A DNA stretch of 57,396 nt, taken from the NCBI GenBank assembly GCA_019242155.1, contig JAFAWA010000314.1, positions 1 through 57,396 on the forward strand. The letters are read 5' to 3'. Made by a program: the position numbers and the translations under genes. The stretch is from Terriglobia bacterium (GTDB lineage: Bacteria; Acidobacteriota; Terriglobia; Bryobacterales; Bryobacteraceae). The notes under the pieces were generated by a model. That model searched no databases. It had not been told where the DNA came from and worked only from the letters and a program-made list of their open reading frames with translations. Numbering within the stretch: the stretch's first letter is position 1; the number at the start of each line of letters is the position of its first letter. Below, piece by piece: positions 24,408 through 34,134 of the stretch.

Positions 24408-26990
24408 CTATTCGTCGCGCAGAATCTCGAGAGGCTTGCGGCCAAGGACCGAGAAGCAGGCGGCCCATCCGGCAGCGGTCGCCAAGGCGGCTGTGAGCAG
24501 GATGGTTTCGAGAAGCGGCACCAGAGCGAGATGAAAGTCGATCTGCATCAGTCGCTTGAGAATGACCGCCGCAAACCCGGCCGCGAGCAGGCTTCCCATG
24601 AATCCCGCGGTCAAGCCTAAGATCAGAAACTCGACCGAAAAGATACCCGCGATGCGCCGGCGGGTTGCTCCGAGAGTTTTAAGAATAACCACCTCACGCA
24701 TGCGCCGGAAACGCGTGCCCGCCACACTCGAAGCCAGTATTATGGCGCCTGCCAAAATAGTAAATGCCGAAATAAAGCGGACCACGATGGAGATGCGGTC
24801 CACAACTTCCTCCACAGTTTGCATGACATCCGCCATGTTGACGACAGTTACCGTAGGGAAATGCTGGTAGAGAGTTCGCTGGAGAGCGGGTACCGCGTCC
24901 GGCCGCACTCGGGCGCTCCCGTAGTAGACGGCCGGAAAGCTCTCGAGTTGGCCGGGGCTGAACAGAAATTCGAACCGCGCAGACATACGCAAAGATTCGG
25001 AGTGCTCGACGCACGCAACCTGTGTTCTGAGGTCACGATCCCAGATCTTCCAATCGAGTGTGGAGCCGGGTTTCAGATTGAGCACGTGAGCGGCTTCGTC
25101 TGTGACACAGACGAGAGCTTGCCGGTTTCCGGCATTCCACCACGCGCCCTGGAGTATCTGCATTTCCTCCGGCCTGCGGTCCATGGTCGTGACCGAACGC
25201 GTGCGAAGGAAACGCCGGCCCCAGTCGTGAAGAGGAAGTTGGTCGACGGGAGTAGCATTGACCGCGGTAATCTGCGCGGCCACAGCGCCGGTAACATCGG
25301 GAGCGACTTCGACACCGGGTTGATGCGAGACCAGATCCGCCACAGCTTGGCGCTGGGTGTTCGGAATGTCCAACAGGAAAAGGTTGGGTGTACCCGGAGG
25401 CGCACTGGCGCGCATTTGCTGCAGCAAGGCACTTTGAATGAGAAATACCGCGAGAGTGAACATTACGCCTATGCCCAACGCGACGACGGCGGCTGTGGCC
25501 TGATTGCCGGGCCGGTAAAGGTTGGCAATGCCGTGACGGAGGGAAGCAGGCAAGACCGCGCCGTGGGGTGTGAGCGCGCGGACGGCGGTCAACAGCAGCC
25601 AGGCGCTTAGGGCGAGTGCGAGCAGTCCTGCTGCTAGCGCCAGAGTAAAATAGGCGCCGGTTCGCAGAGCCACGCGCAGCCCGCCATCGGTCAGGGTGGC
25701 GGCGACGGCTCCGGTACCGAAAAGAATCGCTAGGCCCGCAAGCACAGCAGGCCGGCCTTCTCGGCTAAACCAACGCCACCGCCGGGCCGCAGCCTCCTGA
25801 TCCATATCGCGCCGGAAGATCTGTGCGGGACGAATGGCGCGAATGCCGAGTAAAGGTGGAACGGTGAATAACAGCGTTACCAGAGAGGCTACGGTAAGGC
25901 CCTGCATCGCCGGCCAGAAGGCAACCCCGGCGGATCCCGAATTCGGAAAATATTGGGCCAGCAATCTGGGAAACACAAAGGAGACTGCAGCGCCGAAGAT
26001 CACGCCCAACAAGCCTCCGCCGAGACCCAGCAGTAACGTCTGCGCCACATAGATGCGCAGGACTTGCCCGGACCGCCCGCCGATGCATTTCATGATCGCG
26101 ATGGAATCGAGCTGCTGCTGCAAGTGGCCGTGCATGGCGCTCGCAACACCCATTGCGCCGATCACAAGGGCAATGAGGCTGATCATGCTGAGGAAAGTAG
26201 TCGAGCGGTCTAAGCCGCGCGTGATGATGGGATGCGTTTCCCGGTAGTCGGCGATGGTAGCTTCCGGGAAGGCCTGCTTCAAAGAGGCGCGGACGGCGGC
26301 AACGCCGGGTCCGGAGCCGGGCAGCTTGAAGAGAAATCGTTCGGAAGCCCGGCTGCCCACGGTGATCAGGCCGGTACGTTCCAAGCCCTGGCGTGAAATC
26401 AGAACGCGCGGCCCTACATTCAGGGTGCCGGTCATGCGATCGGGTTCGGAAACCAGAGTTGCGGCGATCCGGAACTCCTGCCCGCCAATGCGCAAGCGAT
26501 CACCGTTACTCGCACGAAGGCGAACGAGCAGGTCCGTCGAAACGACCACGGTCTTGGCAGTCAGCGCATCCGGCAAGGGAAGTGGACGATCCAAACGCAC
26601 CTCACCATAAAACGGATAGAGGCGGGGGTCCACGGCCTTGACCGAAATCAGCAGCGGATTCGCGGCATGCTCGGAGGCGGCCATGGTAACGGTTTCTGTC
26701 ACCGATGTGCGTGTGACGCCTTCGTTGGCCAGGGTCTCGAGAGCACGTTGCTGCGCCGGTGTGGGCAGCCCGAAGACACGGGCCGAAATGTCGGCCGCCA
26801 TAAGGGTGCGCGCTTCCCGGAGCAGCATTCGCCGGAAAGACCAACTGAAGGTACGAACACCGGTGAGCGAACCCACTCCTACCGCGACTGCTAAAACAAC
26901 AAAGAGAAATTTGGCGCGGCTAGCGCGCAATTCACGCCACCCGATGCGGAAGGCGCTGGGCCACGGGAGTGAAGGTACGCCGGCCGTCAT
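24408..26990 (-). CDS. ybbP: ABC transporter permease, YbbP/FtsX-like
   Basis: An ~860-residue inner-membrane permease with the LolC/E-MacB layout in duplicate: first helix (FLFVVLAVAVGVGSL), a long periplasmic region, a three-helix FtsX block (MISLIALVIGAMGVASAM), a second set and a final FtsX block ending with GRKPLEILRDE. The last short motif is the hallmark of this permease group. With YbbA it would form an exporter or lipoprotein/substrate extraction system. I use the ATG at 26990, which overlaps the ybbA stop (ATGA), rather than the upstream start at 27038. Confidence 0.87.
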   Translation of the reverse strand: MTAGVPSLPWPSAFRIGWRELRASRAKFLFVVLAVAVGVGSLTGVRTFSWSFRRMLLREARTLMAADISARVFGLPTPAQQRALETLANEGVTRTSVTETVTMAASEHAANPLLISVKAVDPRLYPFYGEVRLDRPLPLPDALTAKTVVVSTDLLVRLRASNGDRLRIGGQEFRIAATLVSEPDRMTGTLNVGPRVLISRQGLERTGLITVGSRASERFLFKLPGSGPGVAAVRASLKQAFPEATIADYRETHPIITRGLDRSTTFLSMISLIALVIGAMGVASAMHGHLQQQLDSIAIMKCIGGRSGQVLRIYVAQTLLLGLGGGLLGVIFGAAVSFVFPRLLAQYFPNSGSAGVAFWPAMQGLTVASLVTLLFTVPPLLGIRAIRPAQIFRRDMDQEAAARRWRWFSREGRPAVLAGLAILFGTGAVAATLTDGGLRVALRTGAYFTLALAAGLLALALSAWLLLTAVRALTPHGAVLPASLRHGIANLYRPGNQATAAVVALGIGVMFTLAVFLIQSALLQQMRASAPPGTPNLFLLDIPNTQRQAVADLVSHQPGVEVAPDVTGAVAAQITAVNATPVDQLPLHDWGRRFLRTRSVTTMDRRPEEMQILQGAWWNAGNRQALVCVTDEAAHVLNLKPGSTLDWKIWDRDLRTQVACVEHSESLRMSARFEFLFSPGQLESFPAVYYGSARVRPDAVPALQRTLYQHFPTVTVVNMADVMQTVEEVVDRISIVVRFISAFTILAGAIILASSVAGTRFRRMREVVILKTLGATRRRIAGIFSVEFLILGLTAGFMGSLLAAGFAAVILKRLMQIDFHLALVPLLETILLTAALATAAGWAACFSVLGRKPLEILRDE

Positions 26991-27652
26991 TGGGTTACGA
27001 TCGACCCATCGTGAAGAATGATGCGGCGGTCGGCGCACGCCGCAACCGCTTCTTCATGGGTAACGAGGACGGTCGTGGTGCCGCGCTCGCGATTTAAGGC
27101 AAGCATCAGGTCGAGCACTACCTGGCCGGTGGTGCTATCCAAATTGCCGGTTGGCTCGTCGGCCAGCAGGATCGGAGGTTGTAACGCGAAGGCCCGGGCC
27201 AGGGCAACGCGCTGCTGTTCGCCACCGGAGAGTTGTATGGGGTAATGGCCGCGGCGTTGGGCTAAGCCGACGCGGTCGAGCAGATCGCGAGCGCGGGCGC
27301 GGCCGCCGTTGCCATTGCCTGCCAACTCCATGGGCAGGAGCACGTTTTCTTCGGCGGTGAGCGTGGGGATCAGATGATAGGATTGAAAAACGAACCCAAT
27401 TTTCCGGCCGCGCAAGAGCGCCATCCGGTCCTCGTCGAGAGAGGTTATCTCCTCGCCGTCCAACCAGATATGGCCCGTGGTGGGGCAATCGAGCCCGGCC
27501 AATAAGCCCAGCAGCGTACTTTTTCCGCTGCCGGACGGACCCATTATGGCGACCAACTGGCCACGGGGAATTTGCAAATCGATGCCCTTGAGAATGTCTA
27601 CCCGATGTGTGCCCGTATGGATCGACTTGGTGACGCCACGGAGCTCAATCAA
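26987..27652 (-). CDS. ybbA: ABC transporter ATP-binding protein, YbbA/LolD-like
   Basis: A complete 221-residue ATPase with Walker A GPSGSGKST (38-46), Q90 loop (FVFQSYHLIPTLTAEENV, typical of the LolD/MacB group), signature L-S-G-G-E141-145, Walker B ILLADEPTGNLD and the switch H199. It powers the adjacent YbbP permease. TTG start. The gene is divergent from tesA with 19 bp between starts, as in E. coli where ybbA-ybbP face tesA. Confidence 0.93.
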   Translation of the reverse strand: MIELRGVTKSIHTGTHRVDILKGIDLQIPRGQLVAIMGPSGSGKSTLLGLLAGLDCPTTGHIWLDGEEITSLDEDRMALLRGRKIGFVFQSYHLIPTLTAEENVLLPMELAGNGNGGRARARDLLDRVGLAQRRGHYPIQLSGGEQQRVALARAFALQPPILLADEPTGNLDSTTGQVVLDLMLALNRERGTTTVLVTHEEAVAACADRRIILHDGSIVTQ

Positions 27653-27671
27653 CCCTTATTATGGCATTCAG

Positions 27672-28319
27672 ATGGTAAAGAAGACCTCGTGGATGGCGGC
27701 CCTGGCGCTTGCCGCCGCCGCTCGCTGGCCCTTATGGCCGCAATCGCACCCGGTGCCCCCGGCCAGGGTCCCGGAGATCGTCTGTTTTGGCGACAGCCTG
27801 ACGGCCGGTTACGGCGTCGATCCGGGAAAGAGCTTCCCGGACCTTTTGCAGAGAGGGCTCGACCAGCGCGGGTATCACTACAAAGTGATCAATATGGGGG
27901 TGAGCGGCGAGACCACACAAGACGGGCTCGCCCGCCTGGCGCGCGTGATCTCGGAACACCCGCAGATCGTCATTCTGGAGTTAGGCGCGAACGATGGGCT
28001 GCGCGGAGAACCGGTTTCGATTACCGAAGGGAACCTGGGACGGATTATCGAAGCGCTCAAGCAGGCCGGCGCGAAAGTGGTTTTGGCCGGTATTACGCTG
28101 CCTCCGAATTACGGCCCGGATTACATACCGAAGTTCAACGCCATCTTTCCGGAATTGGCGAAAAGGTACATGCTGACGCTGATCCCATTCCTGCTGGCGG
28201 ACGTTGCGACGAAGCCAAACCTGATGCAGGCGGACGGTTTGCATCCGAATGCCGAGGGAACCCGGCAAGTAGCCGCGAACGTGATGCGCGTGCTCGAGCC
28301 GCTGTTGCGAAAAGACTAG
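27672..28319 (+). CDS. tesA: TesA-like GDSL esterase / lysophospholipase, exported
   Basis: A 215-residue SGNH hydrolase with an N-terminal signal-like segment (WMAALALAAAARW). The four family blocks are present: G40-D-S42-L (nucleophile S42), G-V-S-G in block II, G105-A-N107-D in block III, and D188-G-L-H191 completing the triad. This matches TesA, the periplasmic thioesterase/arylesterase/lysophospholipase. The track's start at 27477 lies inside the divergent ybbA gene; the ATG at 27672 is preferred. The substrate could be acyl esters or thioesters. Confidence 0.92.
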   Translation: MVKKTSWMAALALAAAARWPLWPQSHPVPPARVPEIVCFGDSLTAGYGVDPGKSFPDLLQRGLDQRGYHYKVINMGVSGETTQDGLARLARVISEHPQIVILELGANDGLRGEPVSITEGNLGRIIEALKQAGAKVVLAGITLPPNYGPDYIPKFNAIFPELAKRYMLTLIPFLLADVATKPNLMQADGLHPNAEGTRQVAANVMRVLEPLLRKD

Positions 28320-28559
28320 GCAAGGGTGAGAGAATTCGCTGATTTGGGCTACTACAGAGCGTGGAACCGCAGAACGATGAATGGTACAAGGGAAGCATGA
28401 TCGGGGGAGTTCTGGTTTGGCTTCCCGTATATTCCTTTTCTGAAGACAAGAACGGGGCAACGGATCCGGCCGAGACGCAGCCGAGTGATTCTCATTGAAC
28501 GGGCCGCGCGAGAGACCGCATTGTAAATGCGAGGGAGTGCTTCCTTACTGAAGTGGGGC

Positions 28560-29162
28560 TTAGTGGAGCGCAGCGGCGAGCTGGGCGGCTGGTTGCCGCT
28601 CAGCCAAACCCTGTTCGATCTGCAGGCAAAAATAGTGATACAGGCATAGATGCGCCTGCTGAATCAACGGAGTGGACCGCGAGGGAACGGCGAACAGATG
28701 CGTGCTCAATGGGGCGAGCAGGCCGCCGCCCTCTCCGGTGAGCGCTATAGTCTTCATGCCGAGAGCGCGGGCATGCTCGAAGGCTCTTACAACGTTCTTA
28801 GAGTCTCCGGATGTGCTGATGCCGAGGAGCACACCTCCCGGATGACCATAGGCCTGTACCTGCCGCGAGAATATCGTTTCGAAGCCGTAATCGTTGGCAC
28901 AAGCGGTAAGAACGGCGGGGTTCGAAGCGAGACAGATCACATTTAAAGGCCGGCGCTCCAACAGGAACCTACCGACTAGTTCCGCCGTCAGGTGCATGGC
29001 ATCTGCCCCCGATCCCCCATTTCCGCAGACCAGTAGGGGGCGGCCGGATTTTAACGCCCCGATCACGACGGAGACCGCCTCATCTATGAGGCTCTGGTCC
29101 CAAGCAGTTCGAGCCGACTCCAAGACTCGGATGGAGTCCGAGAAATAGGTCCACAGAGACAT
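28560..29162 (-). CDS. gmhA: Sedoheptulose-7-phosphate isomerase
   Basis: Converts sedoheptulose 7-phosphate to D-glycero-D-manno-heptose 7-phosphate, the first step to nucleotide-activated heptose for lipopolysaccharide core or other glycans. The 200-residue SIS-domain protein has C-G-N-G-G-S-G-A-D-A-M-H near residue 47, S-T-S-G-D-S in the phosphate loop (GISTSGDSKNV), and Q-Q-A-H near 168 (active-site His). It follows gmhB by 32 bp on the same strand, likely as an operon. No heptose-7-phosphate kinase gene is in the window. Confidence 0.92.
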   Translation of the reverse strand: MSLWTYFSDSIRVLESARTAWDQSLIDEAVSVVIGALKSGRPLLVCGNGGSGADAMHLTAELVGRFLLERRPLNVICLASNPAVLTACANDYGFETIFSRQVQAYGHPGGVLLGISTSGDSKNVVRAFEHARALGMKTIALTGEGGGLLAPLSTHLFAVPSRSTPLIQQAHLCLYHYFCLQIEQGLAERQPAAQLAAALH

Positions 29163-29194
29163 TGTTCTCTCTATCGTACAACCCGGGATATCGA

Positions 29195-29893
29195 TTATGG
29201 TTGGTTGCGAATGTGGTTCGGATGGACCCGGTTCTGATGGTTTAGCAGCTCGGCGGCTTCCGCGATGGTGTTCCCGAGCCGGATTTCGAACCGGGGCGGA
29301 TTCCAGGCCACCACGGACGGGCGCTCCGCCAGGCCGTGTCCGGTCAACACATGCAATGCGCCTCGCAGACCGGCATTGTAGCCTGCCAGAAGATCATCGA
29401 GCTTATCGCCGACAATCCAAGAGTCCCGTAGACTGAGATGCATCAACTGCGCGGCGGCGAATAACATTCCCGGGCGGGGCTTACGCGCGGGGTGTTCCGG
29501 ATGATACCAGGGAGGCAGGCCTTCGCGGTGATAAGGACAGGCCAAAAACCCGTCCAGGAAAGCACCGGAAGCGGCCAACTTCCGGTCGAGGGCCTCCTGT
29601 ACCGTTAACGCCTGCTCCCATCCGAAATAGCCTCGGGCGATACCCGCCTGATTAGTAATTACGACTACCGGGACGCCGGCCTGGTTGGCCGCCAGGATGA
29701 TCTCCGCAGCGCCCGGAATGAGCGCCACATCCGAAGGGTCGGACAGATACCCGGTGTCTTCGACGATCACTCCGTCGCGATCGAGAAAGAGTGCGGCGCA
29801 AGTTGCAGCACCGGCGCGCGGTGCGATCCGTATCCAGATTCCCAGATCCTCGTGAAAACGGCCCTGTGCCGGCGGCAAGACTTGTGCCGTCAT
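29195..29893 (-). CDS. gmhB: D-glycero-D-manno-heptose 1,7-bisphosphate 7-phosphatase
   Basis: A HAD-family phosphatase (232 residues) with L-F-L-D38-R-D40-G-V as nucleophile and acid/base, T-N-Q-A-G-I motif II, and G-D-K-L-D-D motif IV. A longer than usual N-terminal extension (~30 residues) precedes the first motif. The zinc loop of typical GmhB enzymes uses three Cys and a His; here only C-P-Y-H remains (ACPYHREG), and the second Cys pair is replaced by sequence reading E-H-P-A-R-K-P. It may bind no zinc. It sits upstream of gmhA and is divergent from the large glycosyltransferase gene. Confidence 0.85.
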   Translation of the reverse strand: MTAQVLPPAQGRFHEDLGIWIRIAPRAGAATCAALFLDRDGVIVEDTGYLSDPSDVALIPGAAEIILAANQAGVPVVVITNQAGIARGYFGWEQALTVQEALDRKLAASGAFLDGFLACPYHREGLPPWYHPEHPARKPRPGMLFAAAQLMHLSLRDSWIVGDKLDDLLAGYNAGLRGALHVLTGHGLAERPSVVAWNPPRFEIRLGNTIAEAAELLNHQNRVHPNHIRNQP

Positions 29894-30109
29894 GAGAAGG
29901 CGGGAGAGTAAGTCAACTTAGAGCGGCGGGCGGTTGGAAAGCTAAGTGTAGCATGCATGGGCATTTGTGCGCAGCCACCTAACTCGGAAGGCACCTACGA
30001 AGCGTTATTGAGTATACTAGGTTCTCAAGAACGACGGAAGAGCAGCCGCGAGAACGGTCTTGCGTGTCATGTCCTACCGTGTTTTTTCTGCGAGATGAGG
30101 AGTCAAGGT

Positions 30110-32029
30110 TTGCACGGTAGATTTGCCGTAATCAAATTGTGGCCCGCGTTGAAAACGGCCGAGGACGAGTGCATTGCACGTTTGAAGATTACCGCTGAGT
30201 CACTCGGGCTCGAATGTCTAGAGGTGGATTCCTTCGCGCGTTTGGTGGAACCTCCGCACGTACAGTTGACTTCAGACGATGTCGATTTCGTTCTCAGCCT
30301 GCATTTCGAGACCCCGAAGCGGTATGACATCTTCTCTTTCGTCGCGCTGTGGAACCCGCTCCAGTTCTTTCATGACTGGGGATACCGCAAATTCACTCGT
30401 AATATTTTGACTCACGATGACTTTCTAAGTTGCTCCTCGCCCTGGGCGGATGACCACGTGAGGCGGATGATTTCGGGTGATCCTAAGCGCGAGGGCCCGG
30501 AATTGAGCCTGTATCACAGCCTCTCAGAACCGATTCTGCCCCCAACGACCGGCGAAGGAAAACTGTTTTATGCGGGCATCAACTGGGAGCGTGTAAGCAA
30601 GAAGCCGCAGCGTCATGGGGAACTGCTGAAGCTGCTCGATAGGAGCGGGGAGCTGCGGATCTACGGCCCGAAGAAGTTTCAGGGCGTGAACGTGTGGGCC
30701 GGGTATAAGAGTTATCAGGGCCCGGTCCCTTTCGATGGAGTTTCGATTGTTCGGCTAATTAATAAGGCCGGCATTTCTTTGGTTCTTTCCTCCGATGCGC
30801 ACCGGCAATCCGAGCTTATGTCGAGCCGGCTATTTGAAAGTCTGGCAGCGGGGGCGGTTATTATTTCGGACGAGAATGCATTCGCGCGCCGGTTCTTCGG
30901 AAAGACTCTTTTGTACATTGATACCAGCCTGCGCCCGGATGAGGTCCATGCTCAAGTGCAGTCGCATCTCGATTGGATAGCCGCGGAACCTGCAAAAGCG
31001 CAAGAGCTGGCAAAACAGGCGCAGGAGATTTTTCTTCAGGAGTTCTCGCTCGACCGCTGTCTGGCGAAGATTTACAGTGAGCTCCCGAGCCGCAAACAGA
31101 GGCTCGAGTCCCTTTATAAGCCCAAACATTCGAGTGAAAAGATTTCCGTAGTGCTTTTGATGCCGGAATTTCACCCGAAGGTGCTTGAAAGGCACATAGC
31201 CAATTGCGCGGCGCAAAAGCACGTGGATCTTAGGCCTGTGCTGGCGGTAGACGGTCGGGATTGCGCGCGTTTCGGCCAGCGCATACAGGCCATGCTGAAT
31301 GAGTCGCCCATCCCAATCGCGGTCGAAACGCTGGATTTTTTCGAACGCTACGGATCGGGGCGGGCAAGGTCACGCAGGAGGGCCGGAAGCGTTGTATGGC
31401 AGGCGATCGAGCGCCTGGTTCAGGATGAGTACTTTTGTATCATGGGCCCGAATGAGCAGGCATACTCCGATCACCTCTGCTCTCTTCTGTCTACGATTCA
31501 GTCGTGTGATCAAGCCGGTTCTGCGTGGGCCGAAATGCTGGTGCTGCATAAGAACGACGGCGCGGAGCACGCCGATTTGAGCGAGGAGCCGGCCAATCGC
31601 TCGGCGAAAAACCCCACCGGGTTCGGACGGTTCCTGTTCCGAAGGTCGGCGCTTCCTTATGACCTCGGCACCGTGCTGCCCTACCTGGACGCGTTTTCGA
31701 TGGATCTGCTGTTTGCCGTCAACAAGAGCGAGCCGACCAAACGGTGCACGCTGGTACTCGATATTCAGGATCGTTTCAACGTAGAGATGGTTCGATGCGC
31801 CAAACCGGACGAAGAGCGCCAGATACTCACGGACTACATCCCGCAGACGCCCGTTTCCTGGAGAACAGACTTCGGCAAGGCAGATACGTTATTCGACGAC
31901 TGGACATCGGAGCAAAAGACGAAGTTGGCCGTCGAGCTCGCACACAGCGTACCCTTTCCATCATTCGCGAAGAGAATCGGCTTCGGATTATACCGGTTCT
32001 GGTTGAAGAGGCGGCCGGAGCCCAATTAG
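30110..32029 (+). CDS. Two-domain glycosyltransferase (CgeB/GT1-like plus GT2-like)
   Basis: About 639 residues. The N-terminal ~330 residues resemble CgeB-type group-1 transferases, with SSRLFESLAAGAVIISDENA as the donor-binding signature. From about residue 350 (KISVVLLMPEFHPKVLERHIANCAAQ) a second domain resembles a GT2 fold with A-V-D-G-R-D and later I-M-G-P-N-E in the place of the DxD-like site; I cannot confirm catalytic residues there. It lies between gmhAB and gmd-fcl. The start is uncertain: a TTG at 30110 has GAGGAG seven bases upstream, while the track uses an ATG at 29957 whose first ~50 residues look non-coding; ATG 30095 is also possible. Confidence 0.6.
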   Translation: MHGRFAVIKLWPALKTAEDECIARLKITAESLGLECLEVDSFARLVEPPHVQLTSDDVDFVLSLHFETPKRYDIFSFVALWNPLQFFHDWGYRKFTRNILTHDDFLSCSSPWADDHVRRMISGDPKREGPELSLYHSLSEPILPPTTGEGKLFYAGINWERVSKKPQRHGELLKLLDRSGELRIYGPKKFQGVNVWAGYKSYQGPVPFDGVSIVRLINKAGISLVLSSDAHRQSELMSSRLFESLAAGAVIISDENAFARRFFGKTLLYIDTSLRPDEVHAQVQSHLDWIAAEPAKAQELAKQAQEIFLQEFSLDRCLAKIYSELPSRKQRLESLYKPKHSSEKISVVLLMPEFHPKVLERHIANCAAQKHVDLRPVLAVDGRDCARFGQRIQAMLNESPIPIAVETLDFFERYGSGRARSRRRAGSVVWQAIERLVQDEYFCIMGPNEQAYSDHLCSLLSTIQSCDQAGSAWAEMLVLHKNDGAEHADLSEEPANRSAKNPTGFGRFLFRRSALPYDLGTVLPYLDAFSMDLLFAVNKSEPTKRCTLVLDIQDRFNVEMVRCAKPDEERQILTDYIPQTPVSWRTDFGKADTLFDDWTSEQKTKLAVELAHSVPFPSFAKRIGFGLYRFWLKRRPEPN

Positions 32030-32077
32030 TATGATTTGCCTGGAATCGCCGCAAGAACGGGTTCGCAAAACTTTCAA

Positions 32078-33097
32078 ATGAAAAAAGCAATCATTACTGG
32101 ATGCACGGGGCAGGATGGATCCTATTTGGCGGAGTTTCTGCTGCAGCGAGGTTATGAGGTGCATGGGTTCAAGCGCCGCTCATCGAGCTTGAATACCGAA
32201 CGCATCGATCACCTTTATCGCGACCTCCATGAACCGACCCAATTCATTCCGCACTTTGCCGATTTGGGAGACGGCAGTTCCTTGGCGACGCTGCTGTACG
32301 AGATTCGGCCGGACGAAGTGTATAATCTGGCCGCGCAGAGCCATGTGAAAGTCAGTTTTGAGATCCCGGAGTACACCGCCGATATTGTAGGGACGGGAAC
32401 GCTGCGGATTTTGGAGGCGATCCGGCGAACAGGAGTACAGTGCCGCTTTTATCAGGCCTCATCGAGCGAAATGTTCGGGAGTTCGCCACCGCCGCAAAAC
32501 GAGACCACCGCGCTGCACCCGCGCAGCCCGTACGCCTGTAGTAAGACCTTCGCGCACAACATAACGGTGAACTATCGCGAAAGCTATGGATTTCACGCCT
32601 CAAACGGCATCCTGTTCAATCACGAATCGCCGCGGCGGGGGGAGACCTTCGTCACGCGAAAGATCACGCGAGCCGTGGCCCGGATTAAACATGGCATTCA
32701 GTCCACACTGTACCTGGGAAATCTGGAGGCGCGGCGGGACTGGGGATATGCGCCGGATTACGTGCGGGCGATGTGGTTGATGCTGCAGCAGGACGCGCCG
32801 GGGGACTATGTAGTGGGCACGGGCGAAGCACATACGGTCCGCGAATTTGTAGAGGCGGCATTTTCCTATGTGGGTTTGGACTGGAAGGATCACGTGGTGA
32901 TCGATCCTCACTATTTCCGGCCGGCCGAAGTGGATTTTCTTCAGGCGGACGCAACCAAGGCGCGCCGCGTGTTGGGGTGGGAGCCCACAACCAGCTTTCG
33001 TCAGCTTGTGCGGATCATGGTGGAGGCAGATCTCCAAGATATCGGGCAGCGCGTCAGAGGTGGATTTGAACAGATAGGCGCCGGAGCACACGTATGA
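32078..33097 (+). CDS. gmd: GDP-mannose 4,6-dehydratase (or GDP-heptose 4,6-dehydratase)
   Basis: An extended short-chain dehydrogenase (339 residues) that forms the GDP-4-keto-6-deoxy sugar. It opens with [11 protein letters not shown] (NADP loop) and contains [17 protein letters not shown] (catalytic Tyr and Lys), and [19 protein letters not shown], which binds GDP-mannose. It is of the shorter type without the ~30-residue C-terminal insertion. Its presence beside heptose genes raises the possibility of GDP-heptose as substrate. ATG at 32078 is preferred to the track start. The last four bases overlap fcl. Confidence 0.88.
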   Translation: MKKAIITGCTGQDGSYLAEFLLQRGYEVHGFKRRSSSLNTERIDHLYRDLHEPTQFIPHFADLGDGSSLATLLYEIRPDEVYNLAAQSHVKVSFEIPEYTADIVGTGTLRILEAIRRTGVQCRFYQASSSEMFGSSPPPQNETTALHPRSPYACSKTFAHNITVNYRESYGFHASNGILFNHESPRRGETFVTRKITRAVARIKHGIQSTLYLGNLEARRDWGYAPDYVRAMWLMLQQDAPGDYVVGTGEAHTVREFVEAAFSYVGLDWKDHVVIDPHYFRPAEVDFLQADATKARRVLGWEPTTSFRQLVRIMVEADLQDIGQRVRGGFEQIGAGAHV

Positions 33098-34134
33098 TCG
33101 ATATTGCGGCAAAGCGAATTCTCGTTACCGGCGGCCATGGTTTTCTGGGGGGGCACCTGTTGGACCAACTGCGCCGCACGGGCTGCCGCGACATCTTCGC
33201 ACCCTCGCATGCCGAATGCGATTTGACGGAATTAGGCGCGGCCGAGCGGCTCTTCGCTCATTACAAACCGCAAATCGTCATCCATGGCGCAGCCGCGGTG
33301 GGAGGAATCGGAGCGAATAGCAAGAATCCCGGCTATTTCTTTTATGCCAATACCATAATGGGCCTGGAGTTGATCGAAGCTGCGCGGCGGCACGGAGCGG
33401 AGAAGGTGGCGGTAGTGGGCACGATATGCTCCTACCCGAGACAGGCTCCGCTGCCGTTTCGCGAAGAGGACCTATGGGGAGGATATCCGGAGGAGGTTAC
33501 CGCGCCGTACGGCCTGGCGAAGAGGGCTCTGCTGGTACAGTGCCAAACTTACAGGAAGCAATACGGCATGAACGCAATCTTTTTAATGCCGGTGAACCTG
33601 TATGGCCCGAGAGACGATTTCGACCCCGAAACCTCACATGTCGTTCCGGCACTCATCCGGAAGTTTGTGGAGGCTACACAGCAGAATTGCGACCCGGTGA
33701 CAGTTTGGGGCGACGGCACCGCCACGCGGGAGTTCCTTTACGTGGAAGATGCGGCAGAGGCCATCGTACGTGCGACAGAATCTTACGACAGCCCGGAACC
33801 CGTGAATCTCGGAACCGGAATTGAAACTCCCATCCGCGAACTGGTTGCAAAGATTGCGCGAGTCACGGGCTTCAGCGGGAAGATTCAGTGGGACGTTACC
33901 CAGCCTAACGGGCAGCCGCGCCGCTGTTTGGATGTATCGAGAGCAGAGCGTGAATTCGGATTTCGCGCGAGCACAACGCTCGAAGAAGGTTTACGCAGGA
34001 CTGTTGCCTGGTATACGGCGAACGAGCGTTCGGCGGGCAGCGGAGCAACGCTTTCTTCTCCAGAAGAGGGCCAGTCCCCAACCGGCATTGGGGGCAACGC
34101 GAAAGGTGATGTTATGGCCGGCTCAGCCAGATGA
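33094..34134 (+). CDS. fcl: GDP-L-fucose synthase-like epimerase/reductase
   Basis: A 346-residue short-chain dehydrogenase following gmd. Motifs: [20 protein letters not shown] (the G-G-I form found in GDP-fucose synthase), Y-G-L-A-K and [11 protein letters not shown]. With the gmd product it would make GDP-L-fucose or a related 6-deoxy sugar. About 25 extra residues at the C-terminus, rich in Ser, Gly and Pro, are unlike the family. It overlaps gmd and the next glycosyltransferase by four bases each (ATGA), so the three are translationally coupled. Confidence 0.9.
   Translation: MIDIAAKRILVTGGHGFLGGHLLDQLRRTGCRDIFAPSHAECDLTELGAAERLFAHYKPQIVIHGAAAVGGIGANSKNPGYFFYANTIMGLELIEAARRHGAEKVAVVGTICSYPRQAPLPFREEDLWGGYPEEVTAPYGLAKRALLVQCQTYRKQYGMNAIFLMPVNLYGPRDDFDPETSHVVPALIRKFVEATQQNCDPVTVWGDGTATREFLYVEDAAEAIVRATESYDSPEPVNLGTGIETPIRELVAKIARVTGFSGKIQWDVTQPNGQPRRCLDVSRAEREFGFRASTTLEEGLRRTVAWYTANERSAGSGATLSSPEEGQSPTGIGGNAKGDVMAGSAR

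Noticed and set aside
24819-25610. 263-residue ORF opposite ybbP
   Set aside because: Antisense to a continuous permease; no independent evidence.
27572-28342. 256-residue frame overlapping tesA
   Set aside because: The other frame has the complete GDSL blocks; this one is a shifted reading of the same bases.
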